A stretch of 64,000 nucleotides of DNA from Leptobrachium leishanense (Eukaryota; Chordata; Amphibia; Anura; Megophryidae). The position numbers and the translations under genes were made by a program. Numbering within the stretch: the first letter of the stretch is position 1; each line of letters begins with the position of its first letter. The DNA lies in NCBI GenBank assembly GCA_009667805.1, contig CM019068.1, positions 6,939,733 through 7,003,732 on the forward strand, given 5' to 3'. The notes under the pieces are model-generated. The model was not told the DNA's origin. It did no database searches and saw only the letters and a program-made list of their open reading frames with translations. Below, one piece after another: positions 20,073 through 31,178 of the stretch.

Positions 20073-21108
20073 CAGGGTTATTGAAAGAGGTGAAAAGCAG
20101 GAGAATGACTGGAGAATTTATTTATTTATTTATAAAAGGTTTTGCCAGGAAGGATACATTGAGATTTCTCTCGTTTTCAAGTATGTCCTGGGTTCAAGAA
20201 CATTGAAGTGTTACAGAATGGAATATCTCCTCTGTCTCGTCTTTTTTCCAAGCTGTACATGTTAAGATCATTAAGCCTTTCCTGGTAACTTTTCTCCTTC
20301 AAGCCGTACACCATTTTAGTAGCCCTTCTCTGAACTCTCTCTAAGAGGTCTATATCCTTCTGGAGATACAGTCTCCAGTACTGCACACAGTACTCCAAGT
20401 GAGGTCTCACCAGTGCTCTGTACAGTGGCATGAGCACTTCCCTTTTCCTACTGCTAATACCTCTCCCTACACAACCAAGCATTCTGCCAGCATTTCCAAG
20501 CATTCTGCCAGCATTTCCAAGCATTCTGCCAGCATTTCCTGCTGCTCTTGACTACTTACCCTTAGATCCTCTGCAATAATAACCCCTAAATCCCAACCCT
20601 CAGATGTATCAAATATTCTATATTCAGCCCTTGGGTTTTTACGTCCCAGGTGCATTATCTTGCACTTATCCACATTAAAACTCAATTGCCACAGCTCCGA
20701 CCATTTTTTTAGTTTACCTAAATCATTTGTCATTTGGCTGATCCCTCCAGGAACGTCAACCCTGTTGCAAATCTTTGTGTCATCAGCAAAAAGACATACT
20801 TTTCCATTAATACCTTCTGCAATATCACTAATAAAAATATTAAAGAGAATGGGTCCAAGTACTGACCCCTGAGGTACCCCACTGGTAACAAGACCTTGCG
20901 CCGAATAAACTCCATTTACCACAACCCTCTGTTGCCTGTCACTCAGCCACTGCCTAATCCAGTCAACAATATTGGAATCCAAGCTCAAAGATTGCAATTT
21001 ATTGATAAGCTTCTATGCGGAACAGTATCAAAAGCCTTACTGAAATCTAAATAAGCAATCCAGTCTCCAGTCATTCTCCTGCTTTTCACCACTCTCTGAA
21101 TAACCCTG
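20073..21108. mobile_element. TIR element enclosing a LINE fragment
   Basis: Inverted termini of about 43 bp begin CAGGGTTATTGAAAGAG and continue into GGTGAAAAGCAGGAGAATGA; the right copy is at 21065-21108. The left end is preceded by TA. The outer 17 bp are those of MITE family M1, but the inner part of the TIR is unique to this copy. Between the arms lies a minus-strand LINE. Confidence 0.7.
20115..21064 (-). pseudogene. CR1/Rex-like LINE reverse transcriptase fragment
   Basis: On the minus strand the sequence encodes AYLDFSKAFDTVPHRS (RT motif A), then after a small shift LDSNIVDWIRQWLSDRQQ, GVPQGSVLGPILFNIF and CLFADDTKI (motif C, FADD), WQLSFNVDKCKIMHLG, and the C-terminal [12 protein letters not shown] and [16 protein letters not shown]. 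The 3' end finishes in a TTTATTTATTTAT tail (plus 20115-20131). Frameshifts and an internal 20-21-bp triplication (CATTCTGCCAGCATTTCCAAG, about 20475-20540) break it. It is a dead jockey-superfamily non-LTR element. Confidence 0.88.
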
Positions 21109-21111
21109 ATG

Positions 21112-21600
21112 GTTTCCAATGCCGCTGAACGTAAGTGAATTGCAGCGTATTTCTTTGGTAGTTGGCGAATAGACAGCTTAGTGAATAGATGAATTGACCT
21201 GAAACTGCAGATACGGTGAAATTAGCCATTCGGTGCACTTTGGCAAATTCGGAGATTAGTGAATAACCCCTAAAAATGACAAAACAAGATGACAATTTTT
21301 TTTTTTTTTTTAAATTTACAATTTTTATTTTGTGTAGATGTCATGATATAATCAAACATAAAGCGAGGGCCTTATTTTTTAAAGACCATTTATTTTTATT
21401 TATCAAAACCACTTTTTATTTTTGTGGGATTTTTTAAAAGCCATTTTTTTAAAATTTTGTAACAGACTTTTTTATTATTATTTAAAAGACCTTTTTTAAA
21501 AATACATTTTTATTGATTTAATGTTTTATTAAGAGAATTGGAGACTTCTTTTTTTTTCCCCTTTCTAGTTCGGTGTAATTCGCCAAGGCCGAGCAGTTTG
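21112..21600 (-). mobile_element. MITE family M2 copy, inverted
   Basis: It contains GGCAAATTCGGAGATTAGTG and AATAACCCCT near 21250, and T-rich DNA whose reverse complement matches 19780-19930 (AAAAAGGTC motifs, CTTAATAAAAC). It is the inverted partner of the copy at 19575. Confidence 0.55.
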
Positions 21601-22512
21601 AGTGTTTGAGTCGATATCTGGCTTCCAGTCGCGTCCCAAGAGCTTGTGAGGCCTTTGGCAAAAGCTCAAATCTGAGGCTCCTCTTGTAATATAGAAAAAT
21701 GCAGAAATGAACCCAATAAATGTGAATGAAAGCAGGATCCCCATACTCTCCTGTTAGAATGTGTATTTCAGTGGAATGTCAGTAGGCATCTGACGTAGTG
21801 CTTGCACTGACATTCCACATAAACCCAGTGGTGAGAGGCCCCTGGCACAGAGAGGCCTTAGGCGGTCGCCTATTGTGCTTAATTATAAAGCCTCCTCTGC
21901 TGGCTTTGTTAGACCTTTGTACCAATGAAAAGGAACATGTGAGAGCGGGAGAGGTGGCCTGCAGGCGGCAGCTCTAGTTTCTGCTTCCATCCAGTGACTG
22001 TAGACACATGGATGAAGGAGACGTATTAGCGTTTCTATGGTGGGCCAGTTGTACGTGGGCTAAATGGATTGTCCTACGGGGCGATGGTGGCATATTGCCA
22101 TTGAATTTGAGGTATCTCACAATTATCAATATGTCATTAATTTGTAACGAATCACACAGAACCAAAATGAAGAGTAAAAACAGGAGGTTTAAAGAATGGA
22201 CCTGAGAAGGATGCGACAGAGGCCCACCAAGATACTCAGCTCCAGGCCCATGAAGACATTAACCCAGCATGGGCCATATCCATCACTGGAGGAGGTATCC
22301 AACCAGATCAGGACCACCTGCCTATTAGATAAAAAGTAACAAGACTGGATTATTCATTTTTTTCCATTTTCCCATCAAAATAACATTTCCTCCTCCTTTC
22401 AATTCACAGGCACCAGACGGAGAAACGCGTGGGTAGCATGACTTGACATAACTAAACCATCCTCTTCACGCTGACATGTGGAGACGCTGCTGGCATGGCC
22501 GGTATAGCTCAC

Positions 22513-22635
22513 CTCTGTACATTTCGGACGTCATGGGGAGGTTGACCAGGTACGGAGCTTCCGTTAAGAGAATTTCAGCTATTTCTAAGTTATCATAGAG
22601 GGCCGCCATGTGAAGAGCAGTCTCTCCTAACACTC
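22513..22635 (-). CDS. TRPV5/6-like channel, exon for ankyrin repeat 2
   Basis: This 123-nt minus-strand exon lies between the acceptor TTTGTCCTCAG and the donor GTGAGC. It encodes [20 protein letters not shown], then [11 protein letters not shown] and [23 protein letters not shown] and EAAPELV..PMTSE are characteristic of TRPV5/6. The phases are 1 and 1. The 3 kb intron to its left contains a CR1-like LINE inside a TIR element. Confidence 0.94.
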
Positions 22636-22947
22636 CTGAGGACAAAATCAAAGGACAGGGTGGAATTTATTCAATTTAATATAACGTCACGATGACAGAT
22701 GATAATCCATAAATCTTTTGGATCATAAGCCGTAAAGTAAATTTTCTCGGGTCACACGGGAGGGTATTTCATGTCTCTACTAACATTTTATTGCTCTACT
22801 GCTCCATCGAGGAGACTCTCCCAGGCCTCCACTACACATTCTATATCATTTTATAGTTTTTTACGTATCTGTCAGTTTGTTTGTAATCTGTAATTTCTGT
22901 TCTTTTCTTCAGAATGTTACATAGAAGCCTTTGGCGGCTCGTCTCAC

Positions 22948-23045
22948 CCCTTTGGAATAGGTCGCATTTTTCCGCTGCCAGGAGCTCTCTCAGGAGCTCC
23001 GCGTTGTTCTCTTTGGCGGCGAAAAGGAGTGGGATTTCTTGTATC
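22948..23045 (-). CDS. TRPV5/6-like channel, exon for ankyrin repeat 1
   Basis: This 98-nt minus-strand exon lies between the acceptor TTCTCTTTCAG and the donor GTGAGA. It encodes IQEIPLLFAAKENNAELLRE, then LLAAEKCDLFQRG. The pattern matches RI.E(S/I)PLL.AAK.ND...L..LL and QRGA.GETALH of TRPV5/6. The exon enters in phase 2, so the missing first exon must end with two bases of a codon (probably Arg). The acceptor sits directly beside the 3' tail of an L2-type LINE whose array fills 23160-24810. This is the most 5' exon that can be defended. Confidence 0.92.
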
Positions 23046-23049
23046 CTGA

Positions 23050-24910
23050 AAGAGAACAATACAGTTACAGTTACAAGTATTTATACAGTGCCAACAGGTT
23101 CCATAGCGCTGTACAATGGGAAAGACAGAATAAGAAATATACAAGCATGTTACACACACAGAACAGGAGGAGAGAGGACCCTGCCCCAGAGCTTACAATC
23201 TAAGAGGAGAGGGGACCCTGCCCCAGAGCTTACAATCTAAGAGGAGAGAGGACCCTGCCCCAGAGCTTACAATCTAAGAGGAGAGGGGACCCTGCCCCAG
23301 AGCTTACAATCTAAGAGGAGAGGGGACCCTGCTCCAGAGCTTACAATCTAAAAGGAGAGGGGACCCTGCCCCAGAGCTTACAATCTAAGAGGATAGGGGA
23401 CCCTGCTCCAGAGCTTACAATCTAAGAGGAGAGGGGACCCTGCTCCAGAGCTTACAATCTAAGAGGAGAGAGGACCCTGCTCCAGAGCTTACAATCTAAG
23501 AGGAGAGGGGACCCTGCCCAGAGCTTACAATCTAAGAGGAGAGAGGACCCTGCTCCAGAGTTTACAATCTAAGAGGAGAGGGGACCCTGCCCCAGAGCTT
23601 ACAATCTAAGAGGAGAGGGGACCCTGCCCCAGAGCTTACAATCTAAGAGGAGAGGGGACCCTGCCCCAGAGTTTACAATCTAAAAGGAGAGGGGACCCTG
23701 CTCCAGAGCTTACAATCTAAGAGGAGAGGGGACCCTGCTCCAGAGCTTACAATCTAAGAGGAGAGGGGACCCTGCCCCAGAGTTTACAATCTAAGAGGAG
23801 AGGGGACCCTGCTCCAGAGCTTACAATCTAAGAGGAGAGGGGACCCTGCTCCAGAGCTTACAATCTAAGGAGGAGAGGGGACCCTGCCCCAGAGCTTACA
23901 ATCTAAGAGGAGAGGGGACCCTGCTCTAAAGTTTACAACCTAAGAGCAGAGGGCACACTGCTCCAGAGCTTACAATCTAAGAGGAGAGGGGACCCTGCTC
24001 CAGAGTTTACAATCTAAGAGGAGAGGGGACCCTGCCCCAGAGCTTACAATCTAAGAGGAGAGGGGACCCTGCTCTAAAGTTTACAACCTAAGAGGAGAGG
24101 GGACCCTGCTCCAGAGCTTACAATCTAAGAGGAGAGGGGACCCTGCTCTAAAGTTTACAACCTAAGAGGAGAGGGGACCCTGCTCCAGAGCTTACAATCT
24201 AAGAGGAGAGGGGACCCTGCTCTAAAGTTTACAACCTAAGAGGAGAGGGGACCCTGCCCCAGAGCTTACAATCTAAGAGGAGAGGGGACCCTGCTCTAAA
24301 GTTTACAACCTAAGAGCAGAGGGCACACTGCTCCAGAGCTTACAATCTAAGAGGAGAGGGGACCCTGCTCTAAAGTTTACAATCTAAGAGGAGAGGGAAC
24401 CCTGCTCCAGAGCTTACAATCTAAGAGGAGAGGAGGGGTCCTGCTCCAGAGCTTCCAATCTAACAGGAGAGGGGACCCCGCCCCAGAGCTTACAATCTAA
24501 GAGGAGAGGGGACCCTGCCCCAGAGCTTACAATCTAAGAGGAGAGGGGACCCTGCTCCAGAGCTTACAATCTAAGAGGAGAGGGGACCCCGCTCCAGAGC
24601 TTACAATCTAAGAGGAGAGGGGACCCTGCTCCAGAGCTTACAATCTAAGAGGAGAGGAGGGGTCCTGCTCCAGAGCTTACAATCTAACAGGAGAGGGGAC
24701 CCTGCCCCAGAGCTTACAATCTAACAGGAGAGGGGACCCTGCTCCAGAGCTTACAATCTAACAGGAGAGGGGACCCTGTTCTAGATTTTACAATCTAAGA
24801 GGAGAGGGGTGATACATTAGGTGAGCATGAATAGCAGAGTATGTGAGAGCGAGTGGGATGAAAGGGAAGATGGAGCATGAAATGTACAGTGGGGGGTTAA
24901 GGAGGGATCT
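23050..24910 (-). mobile_element. L2-type LINE 3' region with expanded minisatellite
   Basis: Read on the minus strand the segment ends CATTGTACAGCGCTATGGAA, then CTGTTGGCACTGTATAAATA, with a short ACTTGTAACTGTAACTG tail. This is the usual 3' end of L2-type LINEs, seen again at 52118 and 62455. The LINE 3' region motif (AGATTGTAAGCTCTGGGGCA then GGGTCC) is amplified. The L2 coding end continues at 24910-28100, so all these belong to one insertion. Confidence 0.8.
23160..24810. repeat. Minisatellite, 37-bp unit, about 44 copies
   Basis: The unit is GAGGAGAGGGGACCCTGCCC then CAGAGCTTACAATCTAA, with CCC/CTC/CTCTAAAG variants that alternate in blocks, so higher-order structure exists near 23900-24400. 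It arose from a 3' region motif of the surrounding LINE. Confidence 0.97.
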
Positions 24911-25232
24911 AATAGGCTTCTCTAAAGTAATGTGTTTTTAGAGACTTCTTGAAGGATTGGAGAGACGGGGAGAGTCTGATGTTGTGGGGGAGGGGTTCCA
25001 TAGAAAGGGTGCAACTCAGGAGAAGTCTTCAAGGCGAGAGTTGGAGGTGCGGGTAAGAGGAGCTGATAGCATAAGTGGTCAGGACGGAATGTACCTGTTT
25101 ATAAGGGAGTGGATGTAGGCAGTGCAGCGGTTATGGAGAGCTTTGTAGGTGTCAAATATAATGAATTGGATTCTAAAGGAAACAGAAGCCAGTGCAGAGA
25201 TTGACAGAGAGGTGAAGTACGGGAGGTGAGGT

Positions 25233-27526
25233 CACGGCCGGCGCTGCCGCTAGGCGAGCTAGGCAGCCGCCTTGAGCGCAGTGCCCGCCTAGGGCACAGT
25301 CAGACTCAGACACTTAAAAATAGTTTGTGTCTGCGGGGCAGCCGGGGCGGCCGTGTGCTGCAGCCAGCCCCAATATGTGCCGGCGTTGCCGCTGGCGTCA
25401 AGGAGACGGAGGCGTGGACTTGGTGCTGGCTGCGGCTGGTGTAGCGAGCGTGCTGGTGTAGCGAATGTATTGGGGCTGGCTGCAGCACTCCCTCATGTCA
25501 GTCGCTGGCGTGAAGGAGTTGGAGAGCAGACGAGGTGCCGAGTGAGAGAGACGGAGCTGGGGGCAAATATACCCATGTAAGAGCTGGGACAATATATCCA
25601 TGTGTGAGCTGGGGCAAATATATCCATGTATGAGCTGGGGGCAACATATCCATGCGTGAGCTGGGGGCAAATATACCCATGTGAGAGCTGGGGCAATATA
25701 TCCATGTGTGAGCTAGGATTAAATATATCCATGTGTGAGCTGGGGCAAATATACCCATCCTTGACGACAGCGGCTGACGCGGCTGACGCGACTAACGCGG
25801 CTGACGCGGCAACGCAGGCACATATTGGGGCTGGCTGCAGCACGCACGCCCTCACGTCAGTCGCTGGCGTGAAGGAGTCGGAGAGCAGACGAGGTGCCGA
25901 GTGAGAGAGACGGAACTGGGGGCAAATATACCCATGTAAGAGCTGGACAATATATCCATGTGTGAGCTGGGGACAAATATATCCATGTATGAGCTGGGGC
26001 AACATATCCATGTGAGAGCTGGGGCAATATATCCATGTGTGAGCTAGGGCAAATATATCCATGTGAGAGCTGGAGCAATATATTCATGTGTGAGCTGGAG
26101 CAATATATTCATGTGTGAGCTAAGGGCAATATATCCATGTGTGAGCTGGGGCAATATACCCATGGGAGAGCTGGGGCAATATATCCATGTGAGAGCTGGG
26201 GCAAATATATCCATGTGTGAGCTGGAGGCAAATATATCCATGTATGAACTGGGGGCAATATATCCATGTGTGAGCTAGGATTAAATATATCCATGTGTGA
26301 GCTGGGGCAATATACCCATCCTTGACGACAGCGGCTGACGCGGCTGACGCGACTAACGCGGCTGACGCGGCAACGCAGGCACATATTGGGGCTGGCTGCA
26401 GCACGCACGCCCTCACGTCAGTCGCTGGCGTGAAGGAGTCGGAGAGCAGACGAGGTGCCGAGTGAGAGAGACGGAACTGGGGGCAAATATACCCATGTAA
26501 GAGCTGGACAATATATCCATGTGTGAGCTGGGGACAAATATATCCATGTATGAGCTGGGGCAACATATCCATGTGAGAGCTGGGGCAATATATCCATGTG
26601 TGAGCTAGGGGCAAATATATCCATGTGAGAGCTGGAGCAATATATTCATGTGTGAGCTGGAGCAATATATTCATGTGTGAGCTAAGGGCAAATATATCCA
26701 TGTGTGAGCTGGGGCAATATATTCATGTGTGAGCTAGGGGCAAATATACCTATGTGAGAGCTAGGGCAAATATATCCATGTGTGAGCTGGAGGCAAATAT
26801 ATCCATGTATGAACTGGGGGCAATATATCCATGTGTGAGCTGGGGCAATATATCCATGAGTGAGCTAGCGGCAAATATATCCATGTGTGAGCTGGGGGCA
26901 AATATACCCATGTGAGAGCTGGAGCAATATATTCATGTGTGAGCTGGGGCAAGTATATCCATGTGTGAGCTGGGGCAATATACCCATGGGAGAGCTGGGG
27001 CAATATATTCAGGTGTGAGCTGGGGCAAATATATCCATGTGTGAGCTGGGGCAATATACCCATGGAGAGCTGGGGCAATATATCCATGTATGAACTGGGG
27101 GCAATATATCCATGTGTGAGCTGGGGCAATATATCCATGAGTGAGCTAGCGGCAAATATATCCATGTGTGAGCTGGGGGCAAATATACCCATGTGAGAGC
27201 TGGAGCAATATATTCATGTGTGAGCTGGGGCAAGTATATCCATGTGTGAGCTGGGGCAATATACCCATGGGAGAGCTGGGGCAATATATTCAGGTGTGAG
27301 CTGGGGCAAATATATCCATGTGTGAGCTGGAGGCAAATATATCCATGTATGAACTGGGGGCAATATATCCATGCATGAGCTGGGGGAAATATACCCATGT
27401 GAGAGCTGGGGCAATATATCCATGTGTGTGCTGGGGGCAAATATATCCATGTGAGCTTTCTTTTTTTTGGGGGGGTGCAAGTAGCTGGTCTTGCCTAGGG
27501 TGCAAGATAGTCTAGCACCAGCCCTG
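25233..27526. mobile_element. hAT-type non-autonomous element 1, with internal minisatellite
   Basis: The termini are CACGGCCGGCGCT (left) and the inverse of CAGGGCTGGTGCTAG (right). An 8-bp duplication GGTGAGGT lies at 25225-25232 and 27527-27534, diagnostic of the hAT superfamily. No transposase frame is present. The interior is almost wholly a 24-26-bp minisatellite arranged in larger duplicated blocks. Confidence 0.9.
25570..27455. repeat. Minisatellite with higher-order blocks inside hAT element 1
   Basis: The unit is about CATGTGTGAGCTGGGGCAAA then TATATC. A larger block starting CCTTGACGACAGCGGCTGAC near 25760 is repeated near 26320, a spacing of about 560 bp; a partial third version lies near 25340-25600. 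A further duplication relates 26820-27000 to 27070-27290. Confidence 0.95.
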
Positions 27527-28833
27527 GGTGAGGTGTGAGGTGCGGGAGGAGAGGTGTGAGAGGTGCGGGAGGAGAGGTGTGAGAGGTGCGGGGGTGAGGT
27601 GTGAGAGGTGCGGGAGGTGAGGTCTGAGAAGTGCGAGAGGTGAGGTGTATGAGTCTGGCACATGCGTTCATAACAGGCTGCAGAGGGAGAATCTGGGATC
27701 TCTTAATGTCAGAGAGAAGGAGGTTACAGTAGTTAAGGCGGGAGATAATAATTTAGCAGAGTTTGATTAAGAAAGGGACGGATGTGCGCAAGGTTTTTTA
27801 GGCAGAAGTAGCAGGATTTGGATAGTGACTGAATGTGAGGAGTGAAGGAGAGATCAGAGTCTAGGAGGACCCCGAGGCAACGAGCCTGAGAGGTAGAAGT
27901 AATGGTGGCTCATTCACCTGAAGGGAAATGGGTGCAGGAATGTTGGTTTTAGAGGGAGGGAAGATGAGAAGTTCCTTTTGCGAGGTCGAGCTTTAGGAAA
28001 CGGGAAGTCATCCAGTCGGAGACAGCTGTCAGGCCGGGAGTAACATGGAGGAGAGAGATCGCGGGAGGAAAGGTAGATTTGGGTGTCGGAATTCCCAGTA
28101 AATGCGCGGCTGGAGATGACGCTTCATGAGGTGTCAAAACAGACATGGGCATGGACGGACAACAAATAAAAGCGATTTTACATAAATTTATAATGTTCAC
28201 CAAAGAATTCTGGGAATTGTAGGCATCTACATGGAGGGGGTTAAAGGAATCCATGATGTTAATTTCAATATATTGGTGATATAAAATCTTTAAATAACAA
28301 AGCGAGGGAAGGTACGGAGCTAAAAAATAGAAAAAAATAAATAATATAAGACTAGTCGTATTATAATTATTATGTGGCGCCTACATATTCCGCTGCGCTG
28401 AACAATGGGTATAATAGATAGTTTTATTTGGATATCACAAAGAAATATTCACTGAGTGATACATAAAAATCTACATATTGGGGGGGCGAGGCCTGCCGCG
28501 TGTGGAAGCAGACACGTTTTGGAGGTGCTCCGCTGATTTTTGCCGATTTCGGGGATTTCTGGTTGGATAACCCCACAAGTTGACTATTTCTGAGTGACTC
28601 CACGTGGCTGGCCATCGAGAGGCATACTTCGGAGCTTGTTTTGGCCCCCTCCGGAGTATAGTGGAGATTCGGGCCTTTGTCCTTGCCGAGCGTGGCTCCT
28701 TGTCAGCCATCTTGCGGCCTACTGCTCCTTAAGCTCCCCTTCACGGGCGTGCGGCTGCTGAGAGCCATGAGAATGGAGGGCCCCTGTCTTATGGCCAATG
28801 CGGCTGTGCCTGTAGCAGAGATTATGGGGGAGG

Positions 28834-29268
28834 GTGCAGAATGGCGGCGGCCGGCCGGCCCGTCCACCCCCCACTAGGAGTATGGGAGCTGTCCTGGAGG
28901 ACCTTGAAGCACTTATAGAACGGCTGTCCAGGGACGACGACGGGAGCCCGCTCACGTTGGGGACATGGCGCCGATCGATGTCTGTGCTGGAGATCGGTGG
29001 GCGGCTGGAGGATTCCGAGGGAGCTGCGTCCTTAGAGGGATCGTTTGCCGCCCACGTTGCTGACATTCCTGTGGAGGAGAGCCCGAACCTGGAGCGGATT
29101 GAAGAAGGGGTGCTGCTGCCTGAAGAGACCGGAGGGAGAGCGGTGGATCCTGTGAAGCTTGCTGTAACCCCCTCCCCAAGCAGACTGAGATGGGACCGCG
29201 GCGGACATCTAAAGAGCCGATTGCAGGTGGGATGGGGTGCCTACCTGGGCGCTGCGCTGTCATCTTAG
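28834..29268 (+). pseudogene. Open frame in the 5' part of the L1-like element
   Basis: A frame of 144 codons; an internal ATG gives MGAVLEDLEALIERLSRDDD and a Glu-rich continuation. Its place near the 5' end would suit a decayed ORF1, but I do not recognise a coiled-coil/RRM ORF1 domain. It could be a chance frame in GC-rich DNA. Confidence 0.3.
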
Positions 29269-29697
29269 CTGCGGTGGAGTTCCATGTGCTGATTATTACT
29301 GCGGCCCTGCCGGAGACCCTGATTGAGGTGATTAGTGAGGGGAGCTCCGCTACGAGAGGGATCTGGGGTCCCCTGCTGTTCTCGTTCCTGCCCGCTGAGA
29401 CTGGGTTTGCGGCCCGGCCTTGCCTGCCCTGCACCCTCCCTGCTTCACAGGCGCCTATCTTCCGAGACACCGGCTGATGTGGAAAGAGGACACTTTTGTC
29501 TTTGTTTTTCCATATGAGACGCTTCTTTATATTTTATTTTTTTGGATGAGACCCCCCAATTGGGGATGATTTTCTGTCGTATGTTGTCCTACACCCCCCC
29601 TCCTCCCCACAATGAGTCCCTCCCTGAGGACATACCTGGATTCTTGGTGTTCCTGATCCCCCCCCCTCGATGACTAGCTGAGACTAAGGCTAGGGTC

Positions 29698-30113
29698 AGA
29701 CGAACGCATTTTCGCGTTGTCTGTGAAAAAGTGCGTTCGAACGAATGGACGTATTTTTTCACGGAATACGCGATAGCGGTCATACCATGCACCTTTTCGT
29801 CCGTGATTTTGTACGGATCATCAATAAAACACTTTTTGCGTCTGGACGTTATGTTGGCCGGACATTAGCAGCGTCTGACGTCTCCTAATCACACACACAC
29901 GCCGCTATGCGGACGCAGCGCACTCTGTACATCAGTACTAGCGGTATCACGTTCTAGAAAAAATGCGTTCGTTTGCCACTTGCGTTGCGCGGACGAACTT
30001 TCATGCGGCCGTTCTTCGTATGTTCCCCGGGATTGGACATAATTTGCTGCTAGCACGGCCGTGATTTCGTGCGGCTAAACGCACGTTAAAACTGTGTTCG
30101 TCTGACCCTAGCC
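29698..30113. mobile_element. PIF/Harbinger-type MITE, copy 1
   Basis: The termini are GGCTAGGGTCAGACGAACGC and its inverse. The flanks are TAA (29695-29697) and TTA (30114-30116), the TWA type expected for PIF/Harbinger. It closely resembles copy 4 at 61965. No coding capacity. Confidence 0.8.
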
Positions 30114-30178
30114 TTAGAGTCATTGTTTTTGTCCTTTTTGCTGACTCCTACGGTATGCAGAGTATTCATGATGTCTTA

Positions 30179-30910
30179 GGCTAGGGTCAGACGAGCGTGA
30201 TTTCTACGGACTGTACGTCAGTACGGAAGACGCAGTAGTGGCCACACAGTCCTTTATTCACTGATGTATATTTTGACGGATGTAGGAGAGAAAATAAATT
30301 AAAATGCAAAACCATTTTGTCCGTGAAAAATGCTGGACGTATAAATGCTGGAGGTATAAATGCTGGAGGTATAAATGCTGGAGGTATAAATGCTGGAGGT
30401 ATAAATGCTGGAGGTATAAATGCTGGAGGTATAAATGCTGGAGGTATAAATGCTGGACGTATAAATGCTGGAGGTATAAATGCTGGAGGTATAAATGCTG
30501 GAGGTATAAATGCTGGAGGTATAAATGCTGGACGTATAAATGCTGGAGGTATAAATGCTGGAGGTATAAATGCTGGACGTATAAATGCTGGAGGTATAAA
30601 TGCTGGAGGTATAAATGCTGGAGGTATAAATGCTGGACGTATAAATGCTGGACGTATAAATGCTGGATGTATAAATGCCGTCCGTATGACCATGTTCCAT
30701 CACTCACACACAAAGCTATGCAGACGTTGCAGACGCAGCGCACTTTGTGCGGCCGTTCTAGGGGTTGTACGTTCTTGCCTGCCTTGCGTCCGTGGGCCGC
30801 GGCCGTTGTGCGTCTGCAGTTCAGTGCGGACGTACTTCGTGTGTCGGGCTCCGATGGGCTTCCTGTCATGCTATCACGGACGTGAACACTGCGCTCGTCT
30901 GACAGCAGCC
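30179..30910. mobile_element. PIF/Harbinger-type MITE, copy 2, with internal 15-bp minisatellite
   Basis: The left terminus is GGCTAGGGTCAGACGAGCG and the right terminus GCGCTCGTCTGACAGCAGCC. TTA flanks both sides (30176-30178, 30911-30913). The middle holds the tandem array at 30331-30675. Confidence 0.85.
30331..30675. repeat. Minisatellite, 15-bp unit, 23 copies
   Basis: The unit TGCTGGAGGTATAAA alternates with TGCTGGACGTATAAA. Because 15 is a multiple of three and no frame has a stop, several frames stay open for 130-200 codons; none is a gene. Confidence 0.98.
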
Positions 30911-31178
30911 TTAGTGGATTCTGGGGACCTCATTTCCCCCCCCCCCCTTTCTGGTTAATTTTTTTTTTCTTTACCAGACCGGGACTCCCTTGGGGTGAGC
31001 CACTATGGCGACTTTTCAGGATAGGTCTGCCATAATTGGCCATCAAGCCCTTGGCCACGTGACATTTGCCAGGAGAGTCACGTAGATGGCCTTTGCCATA
31101 TCCCCCTCCCTACCTTCCCACCCTTTCCTTTTTTCTCCCCCCCCCCGGTCCCCACTTCTCTGCTCAGTGTCTTGCATT

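Larger units (their letters stand above)
24910..28100 (-). pseudogene. L2-type LINE reverse transcriptase C-terminal part, split by a hAT element
   Basis: The minus strand from 28100 encodes SDWMTSRFLKLDLAKG, then CLGVLLDSDLSFTPHIQSLS, then CYFCLKNLAHIRPFL, and after the hAT insertion (25233-27526) FDTYKALHNRCTAYIHSLIN and LWNPLPHNIRLSPSLQSF, ending KKSLKTHYFREAY. This order matches the end of L2/Rex-group RT ORFs. Stops and shifts are present. A GC-rich short tandem (GAGGTGTGAGAGGTGCGGG, 27530-27640) sits beside the hAT. Confidence 0.82.

Noticed and set aside
30187..30958. Four overlapping frames of 134-213 codons
   Set aside because: The 15-bp unit has no stop in several frames; all are repeat translations within a MITE.
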